Assembly (NCBI GenBank): GCA_964410645.1
Contig: CAYPHV010000015.1
Location: 1-31,515 of the forward strand
Length of the DNA stretch: 31,515 nt
Source of the DNA: JALTBU01 sp964410645
Lineage (GTDB): Bacteria; Campylobacterota; Campylobacteria; Campylobacterales; Nautiliaceae
Direction of reading: 5' to 3'
Shown here: positions 1 to 7,839 of the stretch, in pieces
Position numbering within the stretch: position 1 is the first letter of the stretch
How the letters are laid out: each line of letters opens with the position of its first letter
Position numbers and translations under genes: made by a program
Notes under the pieces: model-generated
What the model was told of the DNA's origin: nothing
What the model saw: the letters and a program-made list of their open reading frames with translations, nothing else
Database searches by the model: none

Positions 1-750
1 AAAATTTGTGATAAACAAGAATTTTTAACAAAATGTTTTATAATTAATATTAATGAATCTATAGAAAATTTTCTTAATATTTTTAGTTTAAATGAAAATT
101 TTTCTGCTGTAATTATTAAAGAAAATAATCAATATAAAGGTGTCTTAACAGCTCAAAAATTATTGGAAATTATTCATAAAAAGCAACTGCTTGAAGCAAG
201 AGACCAAAATCCTCTTACAAAACTTCCCGGAAACAGTTCAATTAACAATTATATACAAAAATGTATCGAAAGTAGAAAAAATTTTGCTTTTATTTATTTT
301 GATTTTAATAATTTTAAACCGTATAATGATATTTATGGATTTAGAAGTGGAGATAGGGTAATAATTCTTTTTTCAGAAATTTTAAAACTTTATTCAAATA
401 AAGATTTTATGATAGGTCATATCGGAGGGGATGACTTTTTCCTTTCAATTCCTTTGAAAAATAGAAAAATTGAAGATGTAATTAATTTAGTAGAAGAAAT
501 AATAGATAAATTTTCACGTGACGTAATAAGTTTTTATAAAAAAGAGGATATTGATAGGGGATATATTAAGGCAAAAGACAGAGACGGTAATTTGAAAAAA
601 TTTAAATTTTTAACTGTCAGTGCAGCCATTCTTGAGATAAATTTTGATATTTCTAAATTTAAAAATGAATATTCAAGCGTATTAGCCTCTCTTAAAAAAG
701 AAGCTAAAAAGTCTAAAAAACATTATTATAGTATAGCTTCACTTTTATAA
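1..750 (+). CDS. CBS-GGDEF domain signalling protein (5' end outside window)
   Basis: The frame is open from base 1, so the gene enters from the left and the TTG at 163 is not its real start. The first ~54 visible codons look like the end of a CBS domain (SAVIIKENNQYKGVLTAQKL). A GGDEF (diguanylate cyclase-type) domain follows. It has the metal/substrate motif FDFNNFKPYND, RSGD, and the signature HIGGDDF, a GGDDF variant. The position for the inhibitory RxxD I-site, five residues before the signature, reads NKDF, so the I-site is absent. In this subfamily (LPGN near the domain start, HIGGDDF) the usual architecture is EAL-CBS-GGDEF, so an EAL phosphodiesterase domain may lie upstream of the window; that is inference. 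The protein is likely cytosolic and acts in c-di-GMP signalling. No terminator is obvious after the stop. Confidence 0.85.
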   Translation, partial: KICDKQEFLTKCFIININESIENFLNIFSLNENFSAVIIKENNQYKGVLTAQKLLEIIHKKQLLEARDQNPLTKLPGNSSINNYIQKCIESRKNFAFIYFDFNNFKPYNDIYGFRSGDRVIILFSEILKLYSNKDFMIGHIGGDDFFLSIPLKNRKIEDVINLVEEIIDKFSRDVISFYKKEDIDRGYIKAKDRDGNLKKFKFLTVSAAILEINFDISKFKNEYSSVLASLKKEAKKSKKHYYSIASLL

Positions 751-836
751 ATTTTTTATTTTTTCTCTTTAATTTAACTACTAACAGTTTAAAAGTTTCA
801 TTTGGTAACAAAAAAATATAAATATTTTCGACGTTG

Positions 837-880
837 TTACTTTTTGTGAAAAATAAATTTGTATTTTGATATTATAAATG
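837..880 (+). promoter_or_regulatory. Putative promoter and upstream motif of the oor operon
   Basis: The 154-nt gap before oorD holds an extended -10 (TGATATTAT, 867-875), the common form in Campylobacterota, where the -35 box is weak or absent. Just upstream is TTACTTTTTGTGA (837-849), where a -35-region regulator would sit. GTAACAA (805-811) and TTGTTAC (834-840) form a 7-bp inverted repeat. The RBS AAGGAGA (894-900) precedes the oorD ATG by 4 nt. The promoter is supported by sequence only. Confidence 0.5.
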
Positions 881-904
881 TAAAGAAAAGTAAAAGGAGA
901 TTAC

Positions 905-1201
905 ATGGCTTTAAACGTAGATTTAAAATTAAAAGCTCCAGAAAACACGCCGGTATGGGTTGATATCAATAAATGTAAAAGTTGTGCATTATGCGTAGAT
1001 TTTTGTCCTACAGGTGTTCTTGAAATGATAGATGACCCTCATAATGTTTTGGGACAAATGATAAACGTTGCCCATCCGGAATATTGCATCGGATGTAGGG
1101 AATGTGAACTTGAATGTCCTGATTTTTGTATATTTGTGGCAGAAAGAAATGAGTATAAATTTAAAAAACTGAATGAAGTTAAAAAGTTAAAAGGAGAATA
1201 A
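905..1201 (+). CDS. oorD: 2-oxoglutarate:acceptor oxidoreductase, delta (ferredoxin-like) subunit
   Basis: This 98-aa protein carries two 4Fe-4S motifs: CKSCALCVDFCP (near residues 24-35) and CIGCRECELECP (near 61-72). It is the electron-transfer subunit of OOR/KGOR, which interconverts 2-oxoglutarate and succinyl-CoA + CO2 with ferredoxin or flavodoxin. The order delta-alpha-beta-gamma (oorDABC) is the Campylobacterota arrangement, and this gene is first. A strong AAGGAGA RBS precedes the ATG, and oorA begins 2 nt after the stop. In autotrophic members the enzyme runs reductively in the rTCA cycle; in Campylobacter/Helicobacter it runs oxidatively. Direction cannot be told from sequence. Confidence 0.95.
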   Translation: MALNVDLKLKAPENTPVWVDINKCKSCALCVDFCPTGVLEMIDDPHNVLGQMINVAHPEYCIGCRECELECPDFCIFVAERNEYKFKKLNEVKKLKGE

Positions 1202-1203
1202 TA

Positions 1204-2343
1204 ATGCCAAGAGAAATAGTATCAACGGGTAATAAATTAGAAGCACTTGCCGCTATTGACGCCGGGTGTAGATTTTTTGGAGGATATCCTATTACACCTT
1301 CAAGCGAAATTGCTCATGAAATGAGCAGGTTACTTCCTACAGTCGGAGGAGTATTTATTCAAATGGAAGATGAAATCGCCGGTATTTCAGTAGCTCTTGG
1401 GGCCAGTATGAGTGGAACAAAATCTATGACCAATACCTCGGGTCCTGGAATTAGTCTAAAAGCTGAACAAATAGGCCTAAGCTTTATGACAGAAACGCCG
1501 CTTGTAATTACAAATGTAATGAGAGGTGGACCTTCAACCGGGCTTCCGACAAGACCTTCCCAGCAAGATATACTTCAAGCTCTCGCACCGACACATGGAG
1601 ATTATCAGTCAATTTCTTTATGCCCTGGCAGTTTGGACGAATGTTATAGTGAAGCAGTAAGAGCATTTAATCTGGCTGAAAGATTTATGACACCTGTATT
1701 TGTCTTATCTGATGAAACACTCGGTCATATGATTGGTAAAGCAGTATTGCCCGATATTGAAGAAGTTAAAGCAAATACTGTAAAAAGAAGAGTTTATAAA
1801 GGCGATCCTTCAACATATGAACCTTATAACGTCCCTGCGGATGAGCCGGCTATTTTGAATCCGTTTTTTAAAGGATACAGATATCATATAACAGGACTTC
1901 ATCACGGACCGACAGGATTTCCTACCGAAGATGCAAAACTTTCACAGGAATTAATTGACAGACTGTTTAATAAAATTTTAGCCCATAAGGATGAAATAGA
2001 GAGTTTCGAAGAATATATGCTTGACGATGCCGATATAATGGTGATAGCTTACGGAAGTGTAAGTTTGGCTGTAAAAGAAGCTATTAAAAGTTTAAGAAAA
2101 GAAGGTATTAAAGTAGGACTCTTTAGACCGATTACACTTTGGCCGTCTCCTGAAGAAAAAATATATGAATTATGTAATAAATTTGACAAAATATTGGTTG
2201 CTGAAATGAATAAAGGTCAATATTTTAAAGAAATACAAAGGGCAAGTGCTAGAAAAGCAGATACTTTTGAAACTTTGTTTAAAGTAAACGGTAGAGCAAT
2301 AAGTCCTGCGGAATTTAAAGCAAAAATTAAAGAAATGATATAA
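1204..2343 (+). CDS. oorA: 2-oxoglutarate:acceptor oxidoreductase, alpha subunit
   Basis: This 379-aa protein has the usual full length for OorA/KorA. It has the N-terminal pyruvate-flavodoxin oxidoreductase fold with FFGGYPITPSSEIAHEM (residues ~25-41) and NTSGPGISLKAEQIG. The C-terminal part has the transketolase-C-like segment (MVIAYGSVSLAVKEAI, GLFRPITLWP). It pairs with OorB to form the thiamine-diphosphate catalytic core. RBS AAAAGGAG lies inside the end of oorD, and the genes are 2 nt apart, so co-translation is likely. Nothing is missing. Confidence 0.96.
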   Translation: MPREIVSTGNKLEALAAIDAGCRFFGGYPITPSSEIAHEMSRLLPTVGGVFIQMEDEIAGISVALGASMSGTKSMTNTSGPGISLKAEQIGLSFMTETPLVITNVMRGGPSTGLPTRPSQQDILQALAPTHGDYQSISLCPGSLDECYSEAVRAFNLAERFMTPVFVLSDETLGHMIGKAVLPDIEEVKANTVKRRVYKGDPSTYEPYNVPADEPAILNPFFKGYRYHITGLHHGPTGFPTEDAKLSQELIDRLFNKILAHKDEIESFEEYMLDDADIMVIAYGSVSLAVKEAIKSLRKEGIKVGLFRPITLWPSPEEKIYELCNKFDKILVAEMNKGQYFKEIQRASARKADTFETLFKVNGRAISPAEFKAKIKEMI

Positions 2344-2352
2344 GGAGAAAAA

Positions 2353-3183
2353 ATGGCTTTTAATTATGATTATTATTTAAGAACAGATAAAATGCCTACA
2401 CTTTGGTGTTGGGGATGTGGCGATGGTATTATTATGAAAACAATAATCAGAGCTATGGCGAAACTCGGATGGGATAAAAATGATATCTGTGTTGTTTCAG
2501 GGATTGGATGCAGCGGAAGAATGTCAAGTTATATTGATGCAAATACAGTTCATACCACTCACGGAAGAACACTTCCCTATGCGACAGGAATTAAACTGAC
2601 ACATCCTGATAAACATGTTGTTGTTGTAGGCGGTGACGGTGATGGACTTGCAATAGGAGGTAATCATACTATTCATGCATGTAGAAGAAATATTGATTTG
2701 AATTATATTATAGTAAATAATTTTATTTATGGACTTACCAATTCTCAGGTTAGTCCTACTACACCAAAAGGTGCGTGGTCTGTAACAACCCAGTATGGAA
2801 ATATTGATCCTACTTTTGATGCATGCGAATTAGCGAAAGGGGCAGGGGCGACTTTTGTTGCAAGAGAAAGTGTTGCTCAGGCTCAAAAGCTTGAAAGAGT
2901 GTTGGTTAAAGCATTCAGTCATAAAGGGTTTAGTTTTGTTGATGCGCATTCAAATTGTCATGTCAATTTTGGTAGAAAAAATAAATTAGGACAGGCAAAA
3001 CAATTGATGGACTGGATTGAAGGTAATTTAATGTCAAAAGCCAAATGGGACAAATTAAGCGAAGACGAACAATATGAATTAAAACAAAAAGGAATTAAGC
3101 CAAGAGGTGTACTTTATGAAAAACAGGAGCCTGAATATTGTGAAGAATATTATAAATTAATAGATAGAGTAAGGGGCAAATAA
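2353..3183 (+). CDS. oorB: 2-oxoglutarate:acceptor oxidoreductase, beta subunit
   Basis: This 276-aa subunit binds thiamine diphosphate and a 4Fe-4S cluster. Visible motifs are CWGCGDG (Cys19 and Cys22), the ThDP/Mg motif GGDGDG at ~93-98 ending in VNN at ~121-123, and the HSNCHVN segment with the further cluster Cys near 202. TTPKG after NSQVSP is typical of the family. RBS AAGGAGA sits 6 nt before the ATG, 9 nt after oorA. Its TAA shares one base with the oorC ATG, so the last two genes are coupled. Confidence 0.96.
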   Translation: MAFNYDYYLRTDKMPTLWCWGCGDGIIMKTIIRAMAKLGWDKNDICVVSGIGCSGRMSSYIDANTVHTTHGRTLPYATGIKLTHPDKHVVVVGGDGDGLAIGGNHTIHACRRNIDLNYIIVNNFIYGLTNSQVSPTTPKGAWSVTTQYGNIDPTFDACELAKGAGATFVARESVAQAQKLERVLVKAFSHKGFSFVDAHSNCHVNFGRKNKLGQAKQLMDWIEGNLMSKAKWDKLSEDEQYELKQKGIKPRGVLYEKQEPEYCEEYYKLIDRVRGK

Positions 3184-3740
3184 TGAGAAAACAAATAAGA
3201 TTTACCGGGGTCGGTGGACAAGGAGTTTTGCTTGCAGGTGAAATTTTGGCAAGATCATATGTAAATGCAGGAAAATACGGAATTCAGGTAGGGACATATA
3301 CCTCCCAAGTAAGAGGAGGTCCGACTAAAGTCGATATTATTTTAGATGAGGAGCCTATTCTTTATCCTTATGCAACTGAAGGGGAAATAGATTTTATGTT
3401 GAGTGTTGCCGATAAATCTTACCAATTGTTCAAAGAAGGTGTAAAAGAAGGCGGTATTATTGTATATGAACCGAATCTTGTTTATCCGAGCGATACTGAT
3501 AAAGCGAAATGGAAAATGTTTCCTATTGAAGTAATTACTATTGCTAAAGAAAAAGTAGGGCACGTTATCACTCAATCTGTTGTAGCCCTTGCGATTGCTA
3601 CAAAAATGAATAATATTGACAAAGACACAGTATATGAAACTATGATTCAAACTGTTCCTCCAAAAGCCGTGGAAATTAATAAAAAAGCATTTGAATTTGG
3701 ATATCAGGAAGCAGAAGAAATTTTAGCTAAATACGCCTAA
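3183..3740 (+). CDS. oorC: 2-oxoglutarate:acceptor oxidoreductase, gamma subunit
   Basis: This 185-aa protein has the gamma-domain signature FTGVGGQGVLLAGEILA at the N-terminus and SQVRGGPTKVDIILD, as in KorC/OorC and the gamma domain of pyruvate oxidoreductases. It is the last gene of oorDABC. The ATG overlaps the oorB stop by one base. A stem-loop begins at the stop codon. Length and motifs are normal. Confidence 0.95.
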   Translation: MRKQIRFTGVGGQGVLLAGEILARSYVNAGKYGIQVGTYTSQVRGGPTKVDIILDEEPILYPYATEGEIDFMLSVADKSYQLFKEGVKEGGIIVYEPNLVYPSDTDKAKWKMFPIEVITIAKEKVGHVITQSVVALAIATKMNNIDKDTVYETMIQTVPPKAVEINKKAFEFGYQEAEEILAKYA

Positions 3741-3762
3741 AATCCAAAAGTTTTTGGATTTT
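3739..3762. terminator. Stem-loop terminator between oorC and pdxA (convergent)
   Basis: AAAATCCAAAA (3739-3749) is complementary to TTTTGGATTTT (3752-3762). The A/T flanks give run-like tails on both strands, so it could stop transcription from oorC (+) and from pdxA (-). It starts within the oorC stop codon. The GC core is only two pairs per arm, so strength is uncertain. Confidence 0.6.
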
Positions 3763-3799
3763 AAATTTATTTTAGCAATTATAAATTTATTGATATAAA

Positions 3800-4702
3800 T
3801 CAATTTTTATGCTTTATTATATATTTAATTGCGTTTTCATAACTTTTGGTATCGGCTTTTCCTTTATATGCAATATCAAAGGCTGTTCCGTGATCAACAG
3901 ATGTTCTTAAAATTGGAAGATTAAGACTTACATTTATGCTGTCATTGAAATATATCGCTTTCAAAGGTGCCAGTCCCTGGTCATGATACATTGCTATAAA
4001 ATGTCCTTTTTTTTCTTTAAATGCAGTATCTGGAACAAGAGGTCCGTAAAAAACTTCTTTTTCCAAAATTTCGTTTGCTTCTATAATAGCCGGAAATATT
4101 TCTTTTATTTCCTCATCTCCCAAAACTCCGCCGTCTCCCGCATGAGGGTTAAGCGCCAAAACGCCTATTTTTTCAAAATTAGTGCTTCTGTAAAAATCAA
4201 TAAAAAACTGTATTAATTTTTCTTTTTTTATTTTTTCCGCAACTTTTTTTAGAGGAATATGCTCGGTAAACAGTGCAACATAGAGTTTTTCACATCCAAG
4301 CATCATAATGGCATCTTTTTTAAATATGTCTCTAAGCACTTCCGTATGGCCTTTGTATTTGATTCCGGCTTTAGCCCACGCTTCTTTATTTATTGGAAGT
4401 GTCGTTATTGCATCTACTTTTTTATTTTTGGCCAGTTCTACCGCTTTTAAAAAACTGTTAAATGAATATTTGGCGCTTGTTTTATCTATTTTTCCTGGAT
4501 TAATCTCAAAATCCCCTTTAACTTCCACTGTTTCAAAATCATCAGGAATTTCATAATTCAAAAGTTTTGCACCCTTTTTTAGCATTGTTTTATTTATACA
4601 ATATACAGGTTTTATCCATTCTTTTATTTTGTTATGTGATTTTAAAGCAATTTCAAGTCCAATACCATTTAAATCACCAATACTTACTGCTACTTTTTTC
4701 AT
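3800..4702 (-). CDS. pdxA: 4-hydroxythreonine-4-phosphate dehydrogenase
   Basis: This 300-aa enzyme of DXP-dependent pyridoxal-5'-phosphate synthesis oxidises 4-phosphohydroxy-L-threonine with NAD(P) and supplies the PdxJ substrate. Motifs seen: GDLNGIGLEIALKS at the N-terminus, KGHTEVLRDIF (metal His), ALNPHAGDGG, MYHDQGLAPLKA (metal His) and RTSVDHGTAFDIAYKG near the C-terminus. It is slightly shorter than the ~330-aa E. coli enzyme, as is usual in this phylum. It lies 10 nt downstream of kdsB on the same strand. In several relatives pdxA and pdxJ are adjacent; here pdxJ is about 11 kb away. Confidence 0.96.
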   Translation of the reverse strand: MKKVAVSIGDLNGIGLEIALKSHNKIKEWIKPVYCINKTMLKKGAKLLNYEIPDDFETVEVKGDFEINPGKIDKTSAKYSFNSFLKAVELAKNKKVDAITTLPINKEAWAKAGIKYKGHTEVLRDIFKKDAIMMLGCEKLYVALFTEHIPLKKVAEKIKKEKLIQFFIDFYRSTNFEKIGVLALNPHAGDGGVLGDEEIKEIFPAIIEANEILEKEVFYGPLVPDTAFKEKKGHFIAMYHDQGLAPLKAIYFNDSINVSLNLPILRTSVDHGTAFDIAYKGKADTKSYENAIKYIIKHKN

Positions 4703-4712
4703 TTTTATCCTT

Positions 4713-5432
4713 TTAAAAATTGTTGGCCTTAGCCTGTTTTCTTGCTTTTTCTAAATCATCTAATGTATCGATTCCAAAAGATTTGGTTTGCGCCTCAATC
4801 ATTTTTATTTTTTCTCCGTTTTCCAAAACTCTTAACTGTTCGAGCTTTTCAATGTGCTCAAGTCTTCCTTTCATTTTGGTAAATATATCAAGGCTTTTTT
4901 TGTCAAATCCATATATTCCGATATGACCTTTATATATATGGGGGAGGGAATCTCTGTTATAAGGAATTTTACTTCTTGAAAAATACAGTGCATCAGAATT
5001 TTCATCTATTACAACTTTTACAAGATTTGGGTCTTGAGCGTCAATTTCATTTATTTTTTTATAACAGCTGACCATTTTAAAATTTCTGTTTAAATCAATT
5101 AGTTTTTGTTTAACCTTTTGAAGTATAACCGGTTCTAAAAACGGTTCGTCCCCCTGCATATTTATAACTATTTCATCTTTTCCAAGTTTTAATATGTCAG
5201 CTGCTTCTTTTATTCTGTCGCTTCCGCTTTTGTGGTTTTTATCTGTAAGCACTGCTTCAAACCCGTATTTTTTGCAAATATCAATTACTTCGTAGGAATC
5301 AGTGGCTATTGTCACATTATCAACTTTTGATGCAATATCTGCACATCTTATTATCATAGGTGTGCCGTTTATATCGGCCAAAATTTTATTTGGCAGTCTA
5401 CTTGAAGAAAGACGTGCTGGAATAATAATCAT
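4713..5432 (-). CDS. kdsB: 3-deoxy-manno-octulosonate cytidylyltransferase (CMP-Kdo synthetase)
   Basis: This 239-aa protein activates Kdo with CTP for lipid A-core (LPS) assembly in the cytosol. It has the nucleotidyltransferase start IIIPARLSSSRLPNKIL, the metal/sugar motif MQGDEPF, YFSRSKIPYNRD and HIGIYGF. Length and motifs are normal. It is the first gene of a two-gene minus-strand unit with pdxA and diverges from the methyltransferase at 5483. RBS AAAGGAA lies just upstream of the ATG. The Kdo-8-P phosphatase gene (kdsC) is also in this window, at 22690. Confidence 0.96.
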   Translation of the reverse strand: MIIIPARLSSSRLPNKILADINGTPMIIRCADIASKVDNVTIATDSYEVIDICKKYGFEAVLTDKNHKSGSDRIKEAADILKLGKDEIVINMQGDEPFLEPVILQKVKQKLIDLNRNFKMVSCYKKINEIDAQDPNLVKVVIDENSDALYFSRSKIPYNRDSLPHIYKGHIGIYGFDKKSLDIFTKMKGRLEHIEKLEQLRVLENGEKIKMIEAQTKSFGIDTLDDLEKARKQAKANNF

Positions 5433-5451
5433 TTCATTCCTTTTTGATAAA

Positions 5452-5457
5452 ATTATA
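5452..5457 (-). promoter_or_regulatory. Putative -10 box of kdsB-pdxA
   Basis: TATAAT on the minus strand, 20 nt upstream of the kdsB ATG. It sits in a 50-nt divergent gap that on the plus strand also offers TGATAAAAT (5445-5453) for the methyltransferase operon. The two promoters would overlap. No good -35 is seen. Confidence 0.45.
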
Positions 5458-5482
5458 CATTATTTTTTAAGGAGAAATTATT

Positions 5483-6166
5483 TTGATATTATATCAGCCT
5501 CAAAACGGGTATTGTTATAATACTGATACATTTATTTTGTATGATTTTATAAGCCGTTTTAATATAAAAGGCAATGTTTTGGAAGTAGGGGGAGGATGCG
5601 GTATTTTGGGACTGCTTTTAAAAAGGGATTTTCCGGGAATTAATATGGATATTATAGAAAAACAGGATATTATGGCTGAATTTATTAAAAAAAACAGTGA
5701 GGCAAACAATATAAATGTCAGTATAATCAATGAAGATTTTTTAGATTTTAAATATACTGAAAAGTATGATTTTGTTGTCTCAAACCCGCCATTTTACAAC
5801 GGAAGTCTCAAAAGTAACAATGAAATAAAAAAAATTGCCAGATATGAGGAGTTTCTTCCTATGGACAAATTTTTTCACAGTGTAAATATACTTCTTAAAG
5901 AAAGAGGAGAATTTATATTTTGCTATGATGCAAAAAGAATTGATGATATAATTTTAAAATTGCCAAAGCCGCTTAAAATTACCGATATAAGATTTTTTCA
6001 TCCTAAATTAAATAAAAAAGCGACTTTAGTTTTGGTAAAAGCGAAAAGACATTCAAAATCGTTTATCAAGATTTACCCTCCGTTTATCGGATTTGTAGGG
6101 GATGAATATTCAGATGAAGCAAAAAAGATGTATAAAAAAGCAAATACAAAAAGTATAAAAATATAA
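5483..6166 (+). CDS. tRNA1(Val) (adenine-37-N6)-methyltransferase-like protein
   Basis: This 227-aa class I SAM-dependent methyltransferase has a SAM site LEVGGGCGILGLLL (residues ~33-46), an acidic residue at the end of beta2 (DIIEKQD) and the adenine-N6 catalytic motif NPPF (SNPPFYNG). The QPQNGYCYNTDTFIL start resembles the TrmN6/YfiC family (Q-x-x-x-G-x-x-x-x-D). The start is TTG at 5483, chosen because AAGGAGA lies 7-8 nt upstream and an ATG in this position is lacking. It is the first gene of the 5483-9275 operon. The tRNA substrate is inferred from family only; an rRNA or protein substrate cannot be ruled out. Confidence 0.75.
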   Translation: MILYQPQNGYCYNTDTFILYDFISRFNIKGNVLEVGGGCGILGLLLKRDFPGINMDIIEKQDIMAEFIKKNSEANNINVSIINEDFLDFKYTEKYDFVVSNPPFYNGSLKSNNEIKKIARYEEFLPMDKFFHSVNILLKERGEFIFCYDAKRIDDIILKLPKPLKITDIRFFHPKLNKKATLVLVKAKRHSKSFIKIYPPFIGFVGDEYSDEAKKMYKKANTKSIKI

Positions 6167-6175
6167 TGGAAAAAA

Positions 6176-6568
6176 ATGGAAAATAAAAAACTGATAAGTA
6201 AAGAGGGATTTGAATTTAAATTTAATCCAGATGCCTGTAAAAAATGCGAAGGAAACTGTTGTATCGGTGAAAGCGGATATATTTGGGTAACACCAAAAGA
6301 AATAGAAAAAATTGCAGAATTTTTACGGATTGACCGGGATATTTTTATTGAAAAATTTTTAATAAAAATTGGTTATAAATACTCAATTAAAGAGAAACCT
6401 TATAAAAACGGATTTGCCTGTCTGTTTTTTAACAATGGATGCACTATTTATCCGGTAAGGCCGAAACAGTGCAAAACGTTTCCTTTTTGGGATTATTATA
6501 AAGATAAAATTGATGAATTAAAAAAAGAATGTCCGGGAATAGTAGAAAAAGAAAGAAGAAAAAATTGA
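6176..6568 (+). CDS. YkgJ-family cysteine-cluster protein (putative Zn/Fe-S binding)
   Basis: This 130-aa protein has the CxxCxxxCC cluster (CKKCEGNCC, residues ~17-25) and a second group GCTIYPVRPKQCKTFPFW (~84-101), the hallmark of UPF0153/YkgJ (CxxCxxCC) proteins that probably bind zinc or an Fe-S cluster. Biochemical function is unknown. It begins 9 nt after the methyltransferase, and its TGA overlaps the TTG start of the next lipoprotein gene. The RBS is weak (only GGA in an A-rich stretch), suggesting coupling to the upstream gene. Confidence 0.8.
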   Translation: MENKKLISKEGFEFKFNPDACKKCEGNCCIGESGYIWVTPKEIEKIAEFLRIDRDIFIEKFLIKIGYKYSIKEKPYKNGFACLFFNNGCTIYPVRPKQCKTFPFWDYYKDKIDELKKECPGIVEKERRKN

Positions 6569-7839
6569 AAAACAGATATATTTTATTATTAATATTATTA
6601 CTGGCGGGATGCGCTGTAAAACAGCCTCAAATAGGTGAAAAAGCAATTCCCGATGAAGATAATTATATTATAAAAGCACTGATTGATGAAGACAGCGGCA
6701 GGTATAAAGAAGCTCTTTTTCTGTATAAATTTTTATATAAAAACACAAATAAAGATATTTATTATAAAAAATATATTTCTGTTTTGTATGCTATGAAAAA
6801 ATATGACGAATTAATAAGCAAAGCAGATGAATTTTTGAAAAAAAAATGGAATGATAAAATTTTTGAATATGAAATATTTGCGTTAATAAGAGAAAAAAAA
6901 TTTGAAAAAGCAAAGGAAACTTTATTAAATAAATTTAATAAAAAAAATGAATTTTTTTATTCAACAATGAGTTATATTCTTATTAAGCAGCATCATTTTG
7001 ACCAGTCAATTTTTTATTTAAAAAGTAATTACGCTTTGAATCCTACAAAAACAAATTTATTAAATTTGACGGATAATTTAATAAAAATAAAAAGATACAA
7101 TGAAGCTTTGGCTTATCTTCAGACACATTTCAGGCTATACGGATGTGATTATGACGTTTGTTTAAGACTGGCAGAAATATACAAAGAATTGTATGATGTG
7201 GAAAATTTGGCCGATATTTATGAACGGATGGGACAATTTGACCATAAATATTATATTTTGGCTTTAAATTTATATATGGATAACGGCAGATATAAAAAAG
7301 CGATTAAATTAGTTGAGAAATATAATCTGGATAAAGAATATCTGATGTATATTTATGAACAAAAAGGAGATTATAAAAGTGCCGCATTAGTGGCTTTAAA
7401 TTTATATCTTAAAACAAAGAACATTGATTATCTGCTTAAATATACGATTTATATTTATAAAGTTTCCCAAGATAAAGAAACGCTAAACGAGGTTGTAGAT
7501 AATTTAAAATATATTCTGAGTAAAAAACAGAATCCTTTTTTGTATAATTTTTTGGGATATATTTTAATTAATAAAAATATTAATCCAAAAGAAGGTATTG
7601 AATATGTGAAAAAAGCTTTGGAATATGCCCCTTCCAATATGGAATATACTGATTCACTGGCATGGGGATATTATAAACTTCACAAATGTAAAATGGCATG
7701 GGATATAATAAAAAAAATTAATATTGATGATAAAACAATAAATTTTCATAAAAAAACAATCAAAAGGTGCTTGTATGATTTTGGAAAAAATAATAAAACA
7801 GACAAAAAAAGATTTGGAAAAAAGAAAAAACAAAAATGA
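6565..7839 (+). CDS. TPR-repeat lipoprotein
   Basis: I place the start at TTG 6565 (424 aa), giving a clean lipoprotein signal, MKNRYILLLILLLAGC, with Cys16 as lipidation site. An upstream ATG at 6529 would add a basic extension of 12 residues and bury the signal. TTG overlaps the previous TGA (TTGA). The mature protein is mostly helical with degenerate TPR-like repeats (DSGRYKEALFLYKFLYKN, ILALNLYMDNGRYKKAIKLV, KEGIEYVKKALEYAPSN). It is probably anchored in the outer membrane, facing the periplasm, as a scaffold. The partner is unknown. The last 65 nt overlap the start of trpC, and the basic Lys-rich C-terminus (GKKKKQK) is encoded in that overlap. Confidence 0.8.
   Translation: MKNRYILLLILLLAGCAVKQPQIGEKAIPDEDNYIIKALIDEDSGRYKEALFLYKFLYKNTNKDIYYKKYISVLYAMKKYDELISKADEFLKKKWNDKIFEYEIFALIREKKFEKAKETLLNKFNKKNEFFYSTMSYILIKQHHFDQSIFYLKSNYALNPTKTNLLNLTDNLIKIKRYNEALAYLQTHFRLYGCDYDVCLRLAEIYKELYDVENLADIYERMGQFDHKYYILALNLYMDNGRYKKAIKLVEKYNLDKEYLMYIYEQKGDYKSAALVALNLYLKTKNIDYLLKYTIYIYKVSQDKETLNEVVDNLKYILSKKQNPFLYNFLGYILINKNINPKEGIEYVKKALEYAPSNMEYTDSLAWGYYKLHKCKMAWDIIKKINIDDKTINFHKKTIKRCLYDFGKNNKTDKKRFGKKKKQK

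Noticed and set aside
3342..3650. Open frame antisense to oorC
   Set aside because: Low-complexity Phe/Ile/Asn product typical of antisense reading in AT-rich DNA.
6529..6564. ATG 6529 as lipoprotein start
   Set aside because: It adds a basic stretch ahead of the lipoprotein signal and overlaps the previous gene by 40 nt; TTG 6565 fits better.
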